This document shows, piece after piece, positions 16,998-25,660 of a DNA stretch of 64,000 bases. Location of the stretch: assembly GCF_014873945.1 (NCBI RefSeq), contig NZ_JADBEC010000002.1:930001-994000 (forward strand), in the 5' to 3' direction. Below the pieces are notes generated by a model. That model was not told the DNA's origin, ran no database searches, and saw nothing but the letters and a program-made list of their open reading frames with translations. Each line of letters opens with the position of its first letter. Positions within the stretch are counted from its first letter, which is position 1. The translations under genes and the position numbers were made by a program. Source of the DNA: Rhizobium viscosum (GTDB taxonomy: Bacteria > Pseudomonadota > Alphaproteobacteria > Rhizobiales > Rhizobiaceae).

Positions 16998-17741
16998 TCA
17001 AAGCATCACGTCGCCGGAATTCGGCCCGAGCGTCTGGCCGACAAAAAGGCTCGCTGCCGGCGACGCCAGGAACGCCACGGTCGCGGCCACCTCTTCGGGT
17101 TCGCCGAACCGGCCGAGCGGCAGTTCGCGCTTCTTGCGTTCGCGCCACTCTTCGGAAAGAGCGCTTACGAGCGGCGTGTTGATCGGCCCGGGCGCTACGG
17201 CATTGACGCGAACCCCGCGGCCCGAGACCTCGCGAGCGAGCGCCTTGGTCATGCCGATGATGGCGGCCTTGGCGCCAGAATAGTGAACGAGCTCGACACC
17301 GCCGATCTGCCCGAGCTGGGAGGCGACATTGATGATGACGCCCTCCCCTCGGGCCAGCATCGAGGGCATGACCGCCTTGGTCATCAAGAAGGTGCCGCGC
17401 ACATGCACCGCAAACATGCGGTCGAAATCCTCAAGCTCGAGATCCTCGAACGCCGCCTGATGCGCGATGCCGGCATTGTTCACGAGAAGGGCAACGTCGC
17501 CGTGCGACGCCTTGGCGGCGGCATGGATAGCCGCCACGTGCACGGGCTGCGCAACGTCGCCGGCGATCGCGGTCGCCGCGCCGCCCGCCTTGATGATTTC
17601 GGAGGCAACCGCCTGGGCACGGTCCCCCGAGAGGTCGTTGACCAGAACCGCATAACCGTCGGCGGCAAGGCGAACCGCAATGGCGCGGCCGATACCGGAG
17701 CCGGCACCGGTGACGATGGCAGAAACCTTCTGCGTCATCAT
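16998..17741 (-). CDS. Short-chain dehydrogenase/reductase (SDR)
   Basis: A 247-aa SDR with VTGAGSGIGRA, VNNAGIAH and the catalytic stretch VASQLGQ..HYSGAKAA. The C terminus deviates from the usual VDGG ending (GPNSGDVML), which also occurs in some FabG-like enzymes. It overlaps the upstream permease by 4 bp (ATGA) and is followed after 13 bp by the other SDR, so it belongs to the transporter operon. Two SDRs in tandem suggest successive oxidations or isomerisation of one imported substrate. AGGAGG lies 5 bp before the first ATG. Confidence 0.92.
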   Translation of the reverse strand: MMTQKVSAIVTGAGSGIGRAIAVRLAADGYAVLVNDLSGDRAQAVASEIIKAGGAATAIAGDVAQPVHVAAIHAAAKASHGDVALLVNNAGIAHQAAFEDLELEDFDRMFAVHVRGTFLMTKAVMPSMLARGEGVIINVASQLGQIGGVELVHYSGAKAAIIGMTKALAREVSGRGVRVNAVAPGPINTPLVSALSEEWRERKKRELPLGRFGEPEEVAATVAFLASPAASLFVGQTLGPNSGDVML

Positions 17742-18583
17742 GCGTCCTCCTGGATGCTGACGCGCTTGGCGCGCCGCACCGACAGACCCATCAGGATCGC
17801 GTAGGTGCCGAGGAGCGCGAAGGAAAAGAGCGTGGTCAGGACGCCGAAGGCAAAGACGTTCGGATGCACCTCGACGGAGAAGGTGCCGTAGATTGCGAGC
17901 GGCAACGTCAGCTCGCGACCGGACGCAAACAGGGTGCGTGAAAACTCGTCATAAGACAGCGTGAAGGCAAAGAGCATGGCCGAGAGCACGCCCGGGAAGA
18001 TCAGCGGGAACGTGATCTTGCGGAAGGTGCGCGCCGGCGTGACGCCGAGCGACCAGGATGCTTCCTCCATGCTCGGATCGAACCGATTGAAGATGGCGAG
18101 CATGACCAGGAAGGCGAAGGGGAAGGTGTAGACGACATGCAGGACGAAGGCCGTGCTCCACCAATGACGGTCGATGCCGAAGGTGTTGGCGACAAGAGCC
18201 ATGCCGAGGCCGACGAGCACGCCCGGCACCATCATGCCAAGAACGATCAGATAGAAGGCCGCGCCCGAGCCGCGGAACCTGCGGCGAAAGGCCTGCGCAG
18301 ACATGACGCCGAGCACGGTCGAGACGATCATGGTCATCAGGGCCAGCGAAAGCGAGCGGATCAGCGCCTGGTCGATCGGAAGGGGCGCGATGCGTGAGGG
18401 CGGCGTCAGACCGAAGAGATGCCGGTACCAATAGGTCGACCATTCGATGATCGGGAATTGCGGACCACCCTCCGGTCCGGTCTGGAACGACAGAATCGCC
18501 AGAACGACGAGCGGTCCGTAGAGGAAGATCAAGAAGAGGGTCGTATAGACGCCCAGGCCGAGCTTGATGCCGCCAGCATTCAT
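17738..18583 (-). CDS. PotC-type ABC transporter permease
   Basis: A 281-aa inner-membrane protein with about six hydrophobic segments, the first at TLFLIFLYGPLVVLAIL. The EAA cytoplasmic loop (EASWSLGVTPARTFRKITFPLIFPG) that contacts the ATPase is clear. It pairs with the PotB-like permease that ends 2 bp upstream. The ATG at 18583 (MNAGGIKLG) gives the usual short cytoplasmic N terminus; an upstream open frame in the same register is a shadow of the preceding permease. It overlaps the downstream SDR gene by ATGA. Confidence 0.92.
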   Translation of the reverse strand: MNAGGIKLGLGVYTTLFLIFLYGPLVVLAILSFQTGPEGGPQFPIIEWSTYWYRHLFGLTPPSRIAPLPIDQALIRSLSLALMTMIVSTVLGVMSAQAFRRRFRGSGAAFYLIVLGMMVPGVLVGLGMALVANTFGIDRHWWSTAFVLHVVYTFPFAFLVMLAIFNRFDPSMEEASWSLGVTPARTFRKITFPLIFPGVLSAMLFAFTLSYDEFSRTLFASGRELTLPLAIYGTFSVEVHPNVFAFGVLTTLFSFALLGTYAILMGLSVRRAKRVSIQEDA

Positions 18584-18585
18584 GA

Positions 18586-19485
18586 TCAGAGCTCCTTTCT
18601 GAGGTCGACGACCTTGAGCAGGGCTGCGACGACCGCGCCCATGATGATCGTCAGGACGACACCGGCAACCGCCGCAAAGGCCCATTTCAGCGAGCCGACC
18701 TGGGTGACGATGATATTGCCGAGCAGATTGACCTTGCGTCCGGACAGAGCGGCGGAGGTTGCGAATTCGCCGAGAACCATGACGGAAACGAAGATCGCAC
18801 CGACCACCACGCCCGGCATGGAAAGCGGCAGGATGATGGTGCGGAAGATGCGCCAGAAGCTCGCCCCGAGATCCTGGGCCGCCTCGATGATCGAGGCGTC
18901 GATGCGGCCCATCATGAAGGCAATCGGCCCCACCATGAAGACGCAGTAGATCTGCGTCATGCCGATGATGACGGACAGTTCCGAAAACAGCAGCACTTCT
19001 ATCGGCTGCTGCACGATGCCGAGCTTCATCAAGATCATGTTGATGGCGCCTTCGGTGCCGAGCATCGGCCGCCAGGCGAGAACCCGGATCAGGAAGGACG
19101 TCCAGAACGGGATGACACAGAGCACGAGAAGCACGGTCTGCAACGTCTTGTTCTTGATGAGGAGCCCGACGAAGAGCGCCGCCGGATAGCCGACGACGAG
19201 CGTCGATACCAGCACGAGCAGCCAGATGCGGATCGTCGTCCAGAGCGCCCCGAGATAGGTGGGGCTCGTCAGGAAGGTGACCCAGCTCTGCAGGGTCAGC
19301 GTCGGTTCGATCTTGAAGGTCGTCTGCGTCCAGAAGGAAACATAGACCATCATCAGGATCGGCAGGACGAGGAAGGCGACCATCCAGATCATGCCCGGCG
19401 CCAGGAGCCAGAGCGTCTTGTTCGATTTCCGGCGCACGGTCGGGCTGTCCTGTACCGCTTCCTCGCTTGTCGCAACCATGGTCAT
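18586..19485 (-). CDS. PotB-type ABC transporter permease
   Basis: A 299-aa permease with a charged N-terminal tail and six predicted membrane spans starting at LWLLAPGMIWMVAFLVLPIL. The EAA loop (EAAQDLGASFWRIFRTIILPLSMPG) is well conserved. With the PotC-like protein it forms the channel of a polyamine/opine-family importer. It follows the array-leading ATPase by about 48 bp. GGAGAGCGAG precedes the ATG. Confidence 0.92.
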   Translation of the reverse strand: MTMVATSEEAVQDSPTVRRKSNKTLWLLAPGMIWMVAFLVLPILMMVYVSFWTQTTFKIEPTLTLQSWVTFLTSPTYLGALWTTIRIWLLVLVSTLVVGYPAALFVGLLIKNKTLQTVLLVLCVIPFWTSFLIRVLAWRPMLGTEGAINMILMKLGIVQQPIEVLLFSELSVIIGMTQIYCVFMVGPIAFMMGRIDASIIEAAQDLGASFWRIFRTIILPLSMPGVVVGAIFVSVMVLGEFATSAALSGRKVNLLGNIIVTQVGSLKWAFAAVAGVVLTIIMGAVVAALLKVVDLRKEL

Positions 19486-19533
19486 CTCTCGCTCTCCTTG
19501 GAGGGGCCGGGGGAAGATTTCGAGGGGCTCGTA

Positions 19534-20607
19534 TCAACCGAAAACAAGGGCATCTTCCTTCTTCCAGACGAGAGCGTAGCGGCGCTTTTCGACAAAGGCG
19601 GGCGGACGGGCGTGGCTCAGATGGGATTCGACCTCGAAGACGTGGCCGCCATCGAGCGCAAAGAAGGAATTGACCGCCGCTCCGGAATATTCGCTGGCGA
19701 TGAAATCGGCCTCGACGCGTACTTCGTCATCCGAAAGCGCCGCATCGCTAGGGCGGATTGAAACGCGATCGTAGCGGATCGCATAGGCTGGCTGCGGCGC
19801 CTTCCTGCGCGATCCATTCAAGGGAAAGCGGCCGGCCGGCCCGACGAAAACATCCTTGACGACATCGCCCGCAAAGAGGTTGTAGCAATTGAGGAAGCGG
19901 GCAACCGCGGCAGTGGCTGGGCGATTATAGACGACATCGGAAGCAGCGGCCTGCGCGATGCGTCCGCGATCAAGGACAAGCACCAGATCCCCCATCGCCA
20001 AGGCCTCGGATTCGCTGCCAGTGACATGGAGGAACGTCACGCCGCAGCGCTCGCGGATGATCTTGAGCTCGCTTCGCATACGGCCGCGCAGATTGGCATC
20101 GAGCGCGCCGAGCGGCTCGTCCAGCAACACCATCTTCGGCTCGGTCACCAGTGTACGCGCCAAGGCGACGCGCTGGCGCTGGCCACCGGAAATCTGCGTG
20201 ACCGCACGATCGTCAAACCCCTTGAGGCCGACCAGCGACAGCATATCCTGAACTCTTTTTGCCAAGGCGCGGGCATCCGTCACCGGATCGACCTTGCGGT
20301 TGCGAAGGCCGAATGCGACGTTTTCGGCAACGGAAAGATGCGGGAACAGAGCGAAGTTCTGAAAGACGAAGCCGATGCCGCGATCATGCGGCTCCACACC
20401 ATCAAGCCGTTTGCCGTGAAAGAGGATCGAACCGGCATCCGGCTCCTCGAAGCCGGAAATAACGCGCAGCAGCGTCGTCTTGCCAGAGCCGCTTGGCCCG
20501 AGCAGCGAGATATAAGCGTTGTCGGGCAAAGAGAAATCCACCCTGTCCAGCGCGGCTGAGGCGCCATAGGACTTGGTGACTTGGCTGAGCTGAAGAACGG
20601 TCGACAC
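19534..20607 (-). CDS. PotA-type ABC transporter ATP-binding protein (first gene of the minus array)
   Basis: A 357-aa ATPase with Walker A (GPSGSGKTTLLR), Q-loop (FVFQNFALFP), signature ISGGQRQR and Walker B (MVLLDEPLGALD). The usual H-loop His-Asp is changed (LHVTGSESEA in place of YVTHDQxEA), so the switch histidine appears to be absent and hydrolysis may be impaired or rely on the second ATPase. I place the start at a GTG (VSTVLQLSQ) preceded by TAGGAAATC; an ATG lies upstream at 20718 but would add a non-conserved tail. It is first in the 12-gene array and divergent from the GntR regulator. Confidence 0.88.
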   Translation of the reverse strand: MSTVLQLSQVTKSYGASAALDRVDFSLPDNAYISLLGPSGSGKTTLLRVISGFEEPDAGSILFHGKRLDGVEPHDRGIGFVFQNFALFPHLSVAENVAFGLRNRKVDPVTDARALAKRVQDMLSLVGLKGFDDRAVTQISGGQRQRVALARTLVTEPKMVLLDEPLGALDANLRGRMRSELKIIRERCGVTFLHVTGSESEALAMGDLVLVLDRGRIAQAAASDVVYNRPATAAVARFLNCYNLFAGDVVKDVFVGPAGRFPLNGSRRKAPQPAYAIRYDRVSIRPSDAALSDDEVRVEADFIASEYSGAAVNSFFALDGGHVFEVESHLSHARPPAFVEKRRYALVWKKEDALVFG

Positions 20608-20813
20608 CGATTTCCTACCAGTTTCAAGGCAAGGACCATCCTTCAGGCAAAGCACCGCCATCGCCAGGATCGCATCGATCCGGACACCAGACGTCGGTCT
20701 GCACTCGCGCATGATCACATGCGCGTCAAAGAGATGTTCCTTGGCGTTTCAAAGAGTTCCACCTATGGCGCTTCTGACGAGTGCCTTGATGTTAAGAGCA
20801 TTACATAAATGAT

Positions 20814-21032
20814 TTTTGTATTCAATAGACTTTTTTTCGAAACGCAGATCTTTAGTTCGATAGATACCCTCGCGAGAAGCGAGAAAAGAGAGAAAGCTGC
20901 AGCCATTGCGCAAATTTGGCAAAAAACCACTTATGGCGGGCACTATCGGAGGAAGTGCACCGCGCCAAGGTCACTTGCGAACATTCAGCGCTGCCAATAA
21001 AAGTCGCAGACAAAAACATCTTTTGTATTCAA
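20814..21032. promoter_or_regulatory. Divergent regulatory region with two copies of TTTTGTATTCAA
   Basis: The 489-bp gap between the array-leading ATPase and the GntR gene is much more AT-rich than its flanks. The 12-mer TTTTGTATTCAA occurs twice in the same orientation, at 20814-20825 and 21021-21032, about 207 bp apart. Such a repeat in a divergent control region is a natural candidate operator for the adjacent GntR regulator, possibly with DNA looping between the two sites. No sigma-70 boxes could be placed with confidence. Confidence 0.45.
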
Positions 21033-21096
21033 AGTTCATTTATTTTTGCGCTATGTTGGCGCAGCGAAACGCGTAAGAGTGAGGCATCAGAACGAC

Positions 21097-22125
21097 GTGA
21101 GTCCATTGCATCAGATGACCGAAGACCGTGCGCGCCCCAATGCGCAAAAGCGATACGAGATCGCCGAGGATGTTCTGCGCAGCAACATTGAAGATAACAC
21201 GCTGCCGCAAGGCGTGGTGCTGCTCGAAGGTCCGATCGCCGACATCTTGCAGATTTCGCGTGCGCCCGTACAGCGGGCGCTGCAGACGCTGGAAAGCGAA
21301 GGCTTGGTACATCGCTTCGACGGACGCGGCTATCTCGTCGGCCCCGCCGGCCGGGGCATCGAGCCGAACCGCACCGATATCAAGACGCTCGGCCTGACCA
21401 TTCCGCGCCATGCCGACGAGGCGTTGCAGAGCCGCTCCTCCTGGGAGCGCATCTACAATACCGTCGAGGCAGATGTCGCCGGCTGCGTCGTCTTCGGCCA
21501 GTATCGTATTATCGAGATCGAACTTGCCGACCACTTCAATGTCAGCCGTACCGTCGTGCGTGACGTGCTGACCCGGCTGCGAGAACGCGGTCTCGTGCGC
21601 AAGAACCAGTCGTCCCATTGGATCGCCGGTCCGCTGACGGCGCAGATGATCAAGGATCACTACGGCCTGCGCGGCACGTTGGAGCCGCAGGCCCTGGTTG
21701 CTGGCGCCAGCTGGGTCGACCGGGAACGGCTGAACGACCTTTTCCTGCGCCTCTGCGATCTCGAGCGGCGCGAAGCGGCCGATCATCTTGCCGCGCAGGA
21801 AACCATCCATGCAGACTTCATCGATATCTGCGTCCTCGCGACGCCGAACGAGCGACTGAGGGAATCCATCCGCAACAACCTGCTGCCGGTGACGGCGACG
21901 GAACGATTGCTGCGGCGGCTTGGTCTGCCCGGCGATCCTGCCATCATCACCGAGCTGCGCCTGATCGTGGAACTGCTGCTGCGGGGCGCCGTGAAGGCGG
22001 CTGCAGCGATGATGGAGAGCCATCTCGAAGCTTCCGTCAACCGGACGATCGCGCAAATGAAGATCGTCGCCATTATCCCCGGCCCCGGTGTGACAGCCGC
22101 CTATTTGACCCGCGTTCTCGAGTGA
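21097..22125 (+). CDS. GntR-family regulator with two winged-helix segments
   Basis: A 342-aa regulator, longer than ordinary FadR/VanR-type GntR proteins (about 230-250 aa). Residues about 15-75 contain one GntR-like winged helix (LEGPIADILQISRAPVQRAL, then SEGLVHRF). A second complete one follows at about 130-190 (EIELADHFNVSRTVVRDVL, then ERGLVRKN). The C-terminal third is a helical FCD-like ligand-binding domain (LEASVNRTI at the end). It is divergent from the transporter/hydrolase array and presumably controls it. The start is uncertain: GTG at 21097 has GAGG 12 bp upstream; ATG at 21115 and a TTG at 21046 are in frame. Confidence 0.85.
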   Translation: MSPLHQMTEDRARPNAQKRYEIAEDVLRSNIEDNTLPQGVVLLEGPIADILQISRAPVQRALQTLESEGLVHRFDGRGYLVGPAGRGIEPNRTDIKTLGLTIPRHADEALQSRSSWERIYNTVEADVAGCVVFGQYRIIEIELADHFNVSRTVVRDVLTRLRERGLVRKNQSSHWIAGPLTAQMIKDHYGLRGTLEPQALVAGASWVDRERLNDLFLRLCDLERREAADHLAAQETIHADFIDICVLATPNERLRESIRNNLLPVTATERLLRRLGLPGDPAIITELRLIVELLLRGAVKAAAAMMESHLEASVNRTIAQMKIVAIIPGPGVTAAYLTRVLE

Positions 22126-22199
22126 GGCGCGGGCGATCGCGACCCTTTTCCATCGGCTTGGGAAGCCAGAGTTCGGGACGGCGATCATCCAATGATCCC

Positions 22200-23171
22200 C
22201 TAAGCCAAGGCCGCGCGAAGACGCGCAGCCAACGCCTGCCGATCCGCCCGAGCCGCCAGCGCCTGATCCATCGTGACCTCAATGAACTGCGTCGGCGTAT
22301 GCGGCTGTAATTGCGCGATCAGATCCATATCGGCCGAGATCACTGTTCCCAGCATGAAATAACCGCCGCCGGAAACGGCATCGCGATGCAGAATGATCGG
22401 CTCCGTCCCGCCCGGCACCTGGATCGAACCATAGGGATAGCAGCTGTCGACGATATTGGAGGGGTCCGAGCCCGCGCCGAAAGGCTGCTTGCGCTCGACG
22501 AATTCGAGCTTGCGGCCGCCGCGGAAACGATAGCCCATGCGATCGGCCTCCGGCGCTACCTTCCACTGGTCAGCAAAGAAGTTGCGCTTTGTCTCTTCCG
22601 TCAACCGGTCCCAATAGAGCCCCGGCAAGACCCTGAGCTCAGCCGGTGCGCCGGGTTTGCGACGGAGCTCTTCGGCAACGGATCGGCCCGCGCCTGCCAT
22701 CGAACCGAAACCGACGGGAAGCTCATCCCCAGCAGCGATGGCCCTGCCGTTAAGACCACCGAGGGCGCCGATCACATAGGTCGATCGGCTGCCTAACGCT
22801 TCGGGAACGTCGATGCCCCCCGATACGGCAATGTAAATCCGCGCCCCGGATTTCAGAAAGTCAAAGCTTACGGTCTGCCCTGCCCTGACCCTGAGCGCGG
22901 TCCATCCCGGCTGCAGCTCATTATCGATCCTGACAGGCATGTCGGCGCCGGTGACGGCAATCAGAGCATCGTCGAGAAATTCGAGCTTCGGTCCCATGAA
23001 GACAGCCTCAAGCCCGGCGGCACCCTCATCATTGCCGACGAGAAGATTTGCTGCCCGCATGGCATAGCGATCCATGGCGCCGCCGACGGGGATGCCGAGA
23101 TGGAAGTAGCCGGGCCGTCCGAGGTCCTGAATAGTGGTGGAAAGGCCGTGATGAAGAACCTTAATGGCCAT
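22200..23171 (-). CDS. pxpC: KipA/PxpC-type biotin-dependent carboxyltransferase subunit
   Basis: A 323-aa protein of the KipA family (MAIKVLHHGLSTTIQDLGRPGY N terminus; PVGGAMDRYAMRAANLLVGN; GGIDVPEALGSRSTY). In 5-oxoprolinase it forms PxpC together with PxpB; in urea amidolyase the same fold is half of the carboxyltransferase domain. It overlaps pxpB by 11 bp and closes the operon. Because biotin carboxylase and biotin carrier genes accompany it here, a carboxyltransferase role on a lactam or amide is likely. Confidence 0.88.
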   Translation of the reverse strand: MAIKVLHHGLSTTIQDLGRPGYFHLGIPVGGAMDRYAMRAANLLVGNDEGAAGLEAVFMGPKLEFLDDALIAVTGADMPVRIDNELQPGWTALRVRAGQTVSFDFLKSGARIYIAVSGGIDVPEALGSRSTYVIGALGGLNGRAIAAGDELPVGFGSMAGAGRSVAEELRRKPGAPAELRVLPGLYWDRLTEETKRNFFADQWKVAPEADRMGYRFRGGRKLEFVERKQPFGAGSDPSNIVDSCYPYGSIQVPGGTEPIILHRDAVSGGGYFMLGTVISADMDLIAQLQPHTPTQFIEVTMDQALAARADRQALAARLRAALA

Positions 23172-24036
23172 ACAAAGCGCCCTCCAGCTTGGCGTTGTAG
23201 CCGTCGATATCGGCCTGGTATTGCCTGAGGTCGAAACTGACCTCACGGATCGGCGGGGCGAAGCGCCCCTTGTCGACATCCTCGACCGCCTGGTCATAGC
23301 CGTCGCGATCGATCGGCCGGAATTTCACGATGTCGCCGGGGCGGAAGAAGACCATGAAATCGCGCAGATAGCTCGTCGATTGCGTGGGATCGAAGATCGG
23401 CATCGGCGTAATGCCGAACATCTGATAGCCGCCTGCCCCACGTACCGAATAGATGCAGCCGAAGCAGCCGCCATGGCCGACCGTCAACCGCGGCGTATCG
23501 GTGCGCGGGCGCAGATATTTCGGCACCTCGATCTGCCGCTGCCGCTCGACCATCTGGTACATGAACGGCAGGCCGGCGACGAAGCCGACCATGGAGACGA
23601 ACCATGGCGATCCTGCATGGGCCGATATGAAATCCTGCACCGCTCCATAACCGTTGACCCGGGCGGCGTAGTCCAGATCGGTGCCCGTGGGCTCCTGGTG
23701 CCGCTCGCGAAAACGCATCAGCGTCTCATGCGTCCACGGATCGTTGTAGAAGACTGGAATTTCGACGATACGGGTCGTAATGACAGGCTCTGCCTTTTCG
23801 GCCGCTCCCTCGATTGCCCTGACCTCGCGTAAGAGGTCGTCCGGCTTGATCCGATCCGGATCGAATTTGATCTGGAAGGAAGCGTTGGCGGGGCAGACTT
23901 CAGTGACGCCCCGAATGGCGCTCTCGCGCACGCCCCTGGCCATCGACAGGCTCTTGAAGAAAGCTTCGAGGGACATCTCGTCGCTGCATTCGACGAAGAG
24001 ATGTTCGTCACCTCCGAATGTAAAGCGAGCAGGCAT
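23161..24036 (-). CDS. pxpB: KipI/PxpB-type subunit
   Basis: A 291-aa KipI-family (cyclophilin-like) protein. Characteristic stretches are GVRESAIRGVTEVCPANAS-like N-terminal text, IPVFYNDPW, FISAHAGSPWFVSMVGF.AGLPFMY and GHGGCFGCIYSVRGAGGYQMFG. It is longer than Bacillus KipI (about 240 aa). PxpB and PxpC together form the enzyme acting with PxpA. It shares one base with the stop of the biotin carboxylase gene (TGATG) and overlaps pxpC by 11 bp. Confidence 0.88.
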   Translation of the reverse strand: MPARFTFGGDEHLFVECSDEMSLEAFFKSLSMARGVRESAIRGVTEVCPANASFQIKFDPDRIKPDDLLREVRAIEGAAEKAEPVITTRIVEIPVFYNDPWTHETLMRFRERHQEPTGTDLDYAARVNGYGAVQDFISAHAGSPWFVSMVGFVAGLPFMYQMVERQRQIEVPKYLRPRTDTPRLTVGHGGCFGCIYSVRGAGGYQMFGITPMPIFDPTQSTSYLRDFMVFFRPGDIVKFRPIDRDGYDQAVEDVDKGRFAPPIREVSFDLRQYQADIDGYNAKLEGALYGH

Positions 24037-25421
24037 CAGGCAACCTCCGCTGATATGCCGTCAACCGCGGAAAAATCGGTCTCCAGCCAGGATTCGAGAA
24101 AGCGCGTATGGAATGTGCCCTTGCGCACCGATGGATCGCGAGCGAGCGCAAGGTGCAAAGGGATCGTCGTCGGCAAGCCCTCGATCGTCAGCTTGGAAAG
24201 GGCGGCAGCCAGCCTGTCGAGGCAGGCATTGCGATCCTCGGCCCAGACGATGAGCTTGCCGAGTAGGGAATCGTAGAAGGGCGGCACGGTATAACCAGCA
24301 TAAAGCATCGTATCGAAACGGATGCCGTCACCTTCTGGAATGGAAAGCCGTGTTACGATGCCTGGCGCCGGCAGAAAGCCCTTGGCCGGGTCCTCGGCAT
24401 TGATCCGGCACTCGATGGCATGACCATGCACCCGAATATCGGACTGCGACAGCGACAGGGGAGCGCCGCCTGCCACCTTGAACATTTCCTGCACCAGATC
24501 GATGCCGGTAATCATCTCCGTCACCGGGTGTTCGACCTGGATGCGGGTATTCACTTCAATGAAAAAGAACTGCCTGCTGTCCTCATCGTAGAGATATTCA
24601 ACCGTGCCTGCCCCGCGATAACCGACTTCGGCGGCAAGCGCCACGGCGCTGGCGCAGAGGCTCTGCCGCACGTCATCGGGCAGCAGGAAGGCTTGCGCTT
24701 CCTCCCAGACCTTCTGACGGCGACGCTGCAGCGAGCACTCACGCTCGAAACAATGTACGAAGTTCTGCCCGTCGCCGAAAATCTGCACCTCGATATGGCG
24801 GGCGCGGGTGATGACCTTCTCCATGTAAAGGCCGCCATCGCCGAAAGCAGCGGCCGCCTCCGCCGAGGCGAGCGGAAACTGCTCCCTGAGTTCGGCCAGC
24901 GACCGAACGATGCGGATGCCGCGTCCGCCGCCGCCGGCAGCGGCCTTGATCATGACCGGAAAACCGGTACGCCCGGCGATCGCCTCGGCAGCCCCGATAT
25001 CGGCCACACGGCCGTCGCTTCCCGGCACGGTCGGCACGCCGGCACGAGCCGCAATCGCCCGCGCCGCCACCTTATCACCCAGCAATCGGATAGCTTCGCC
25101 GCTCGGCCCGATGAAGATCATGCCCGCGGCCTCGACGGCATCGGCAAAGTCTCCGTTTTCAGACAGAAACCCATATCCCGGGTGAACGGCATCCACGCCC
25201 GCCGAACGCGCCGCCGATATGATGGCTTCAATGTTCAGATAGGATTTCTTCGGAGCCGGCGAGCCGATATTGATCGCCTCGTCGGCCAGCTTCACCGCGA
25301 GCATATCGACATCCGCGGCGCTATGGACCTGCACGGTGCGAATGCCGAGCGCCTTGGCAGCCTTTATGATCCTGACGGCGATCTCGCCGCGATTGGCAAC
25401 CAGGACCGAACGGATCGTCAT
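24036..25421 (-). CDS. Biotin carboxylase subunit (AccC-like)
   Basis: A 461-aa ATP-grasp biotin carboxylase: SVLVANRGEIAVRIIKAAKALG at the start (shown in pieces), HPGYGFLSEN, the ATP-binding KAAAGGGGRGIR and the EVNTRIQVEHPVTE motif with catalytic Glu and Arg. It carboxylates biotin on the adjacent carrier protein using ATP and bicarbonate. The gene context with KipI/KipA homologues and LamB/YcsF rather than accD or an acyl-CoA carboxyltransferase argues for a split urea-carboxylase-like or lactam carboxylase, not acetyl-CoA carboxylase. Overlaps its neighbours on both sides. Confidence 0.92.
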   Translation of the reverse strand: MTIRSVLVANRGEIAVRIIKAAKALGIRTVQVHSAADVDMLAVKLADEAINIGSPAPKKSYLNIEAIISAARSAGVDAVHPGYGFLSENGDFADAVEAAGMIFIGPSGEAIRLLGDKVAARAIAARAGVPTVPGSDGRVADIGAAEAIAGRTGFPVMIKAAAGGGGRGIRIVRSLAELREQFPLASAEAAAAFGDGGLYMEKVITRARHIEVQIFGDGQNFVHCFERECSLQRRRQKVWEEAQAFLLPDDVRQSLCASAVALAAEVGYRGAGTVEYLYDEDSRQFFFIEVNTRIQVEHPVTEMITGIDLVQEMFKVAGGAPLSLSQSDIRVHGHAIECRINAEDPAKGFLPAPGIVTRLSIPEGDGIRFDTMLYAGYTVPPFYDSLLGKLIVWAEDRNACLDRLAAALSKLTIEGLPTTIPLHLALARDPSVRKGTFHTRFLESWLETDFSAVDGISAEVA

Positions 25422-25660
25422 GGATCCACCTCCGCGATGATCTGGCCAGCCATGACAGGCTCTTCGTTGTCGACGAGGAAGGTGATGTTCTTGCCGTCGA
25501 GTCCGGCCGGAATCTGTTGAAAGGTTTTCATGACCTCAATGAGGCCGATCGTATCGCCTGCAGCCACGGTATCGCCCTCGGACTTGAAAGGCGGTGTGTC
25601 AGGGGAGGAGGCCCTGTAGAAGGTTCCCGGAAGGGGTGATCTGATCTCAAGCCTGCTCAT
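25418..25660 (-). CDS. Short biotin carboxyl carrier protein
   Basis: An 80-aa biotinyl-domain protein, lacking the long N-terminal region of AccB. The biotinylated lysine is in LIEVMKTFQQIP; flanking beta-hammerhead features (SPLPGTFYR, VAAGDTIG, VMAGQIIAEVD) are complete. The start ATG has GGAGGTCCC immediately upstream. It overlaps the biotin carboxylase gene by 4 bp and the pxpA gene by 14 bp, so the five genes form one tightly coupled operon. Confidence 0.9.
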   Translation of the reverse strand: MSRLEIRSPLPGTFYRASSPDTPPFKSEGDTVAAGDTIGLIEVMKTFQQIPAGLDGKNITFLVDNEEPVMAGQIIAEVDP

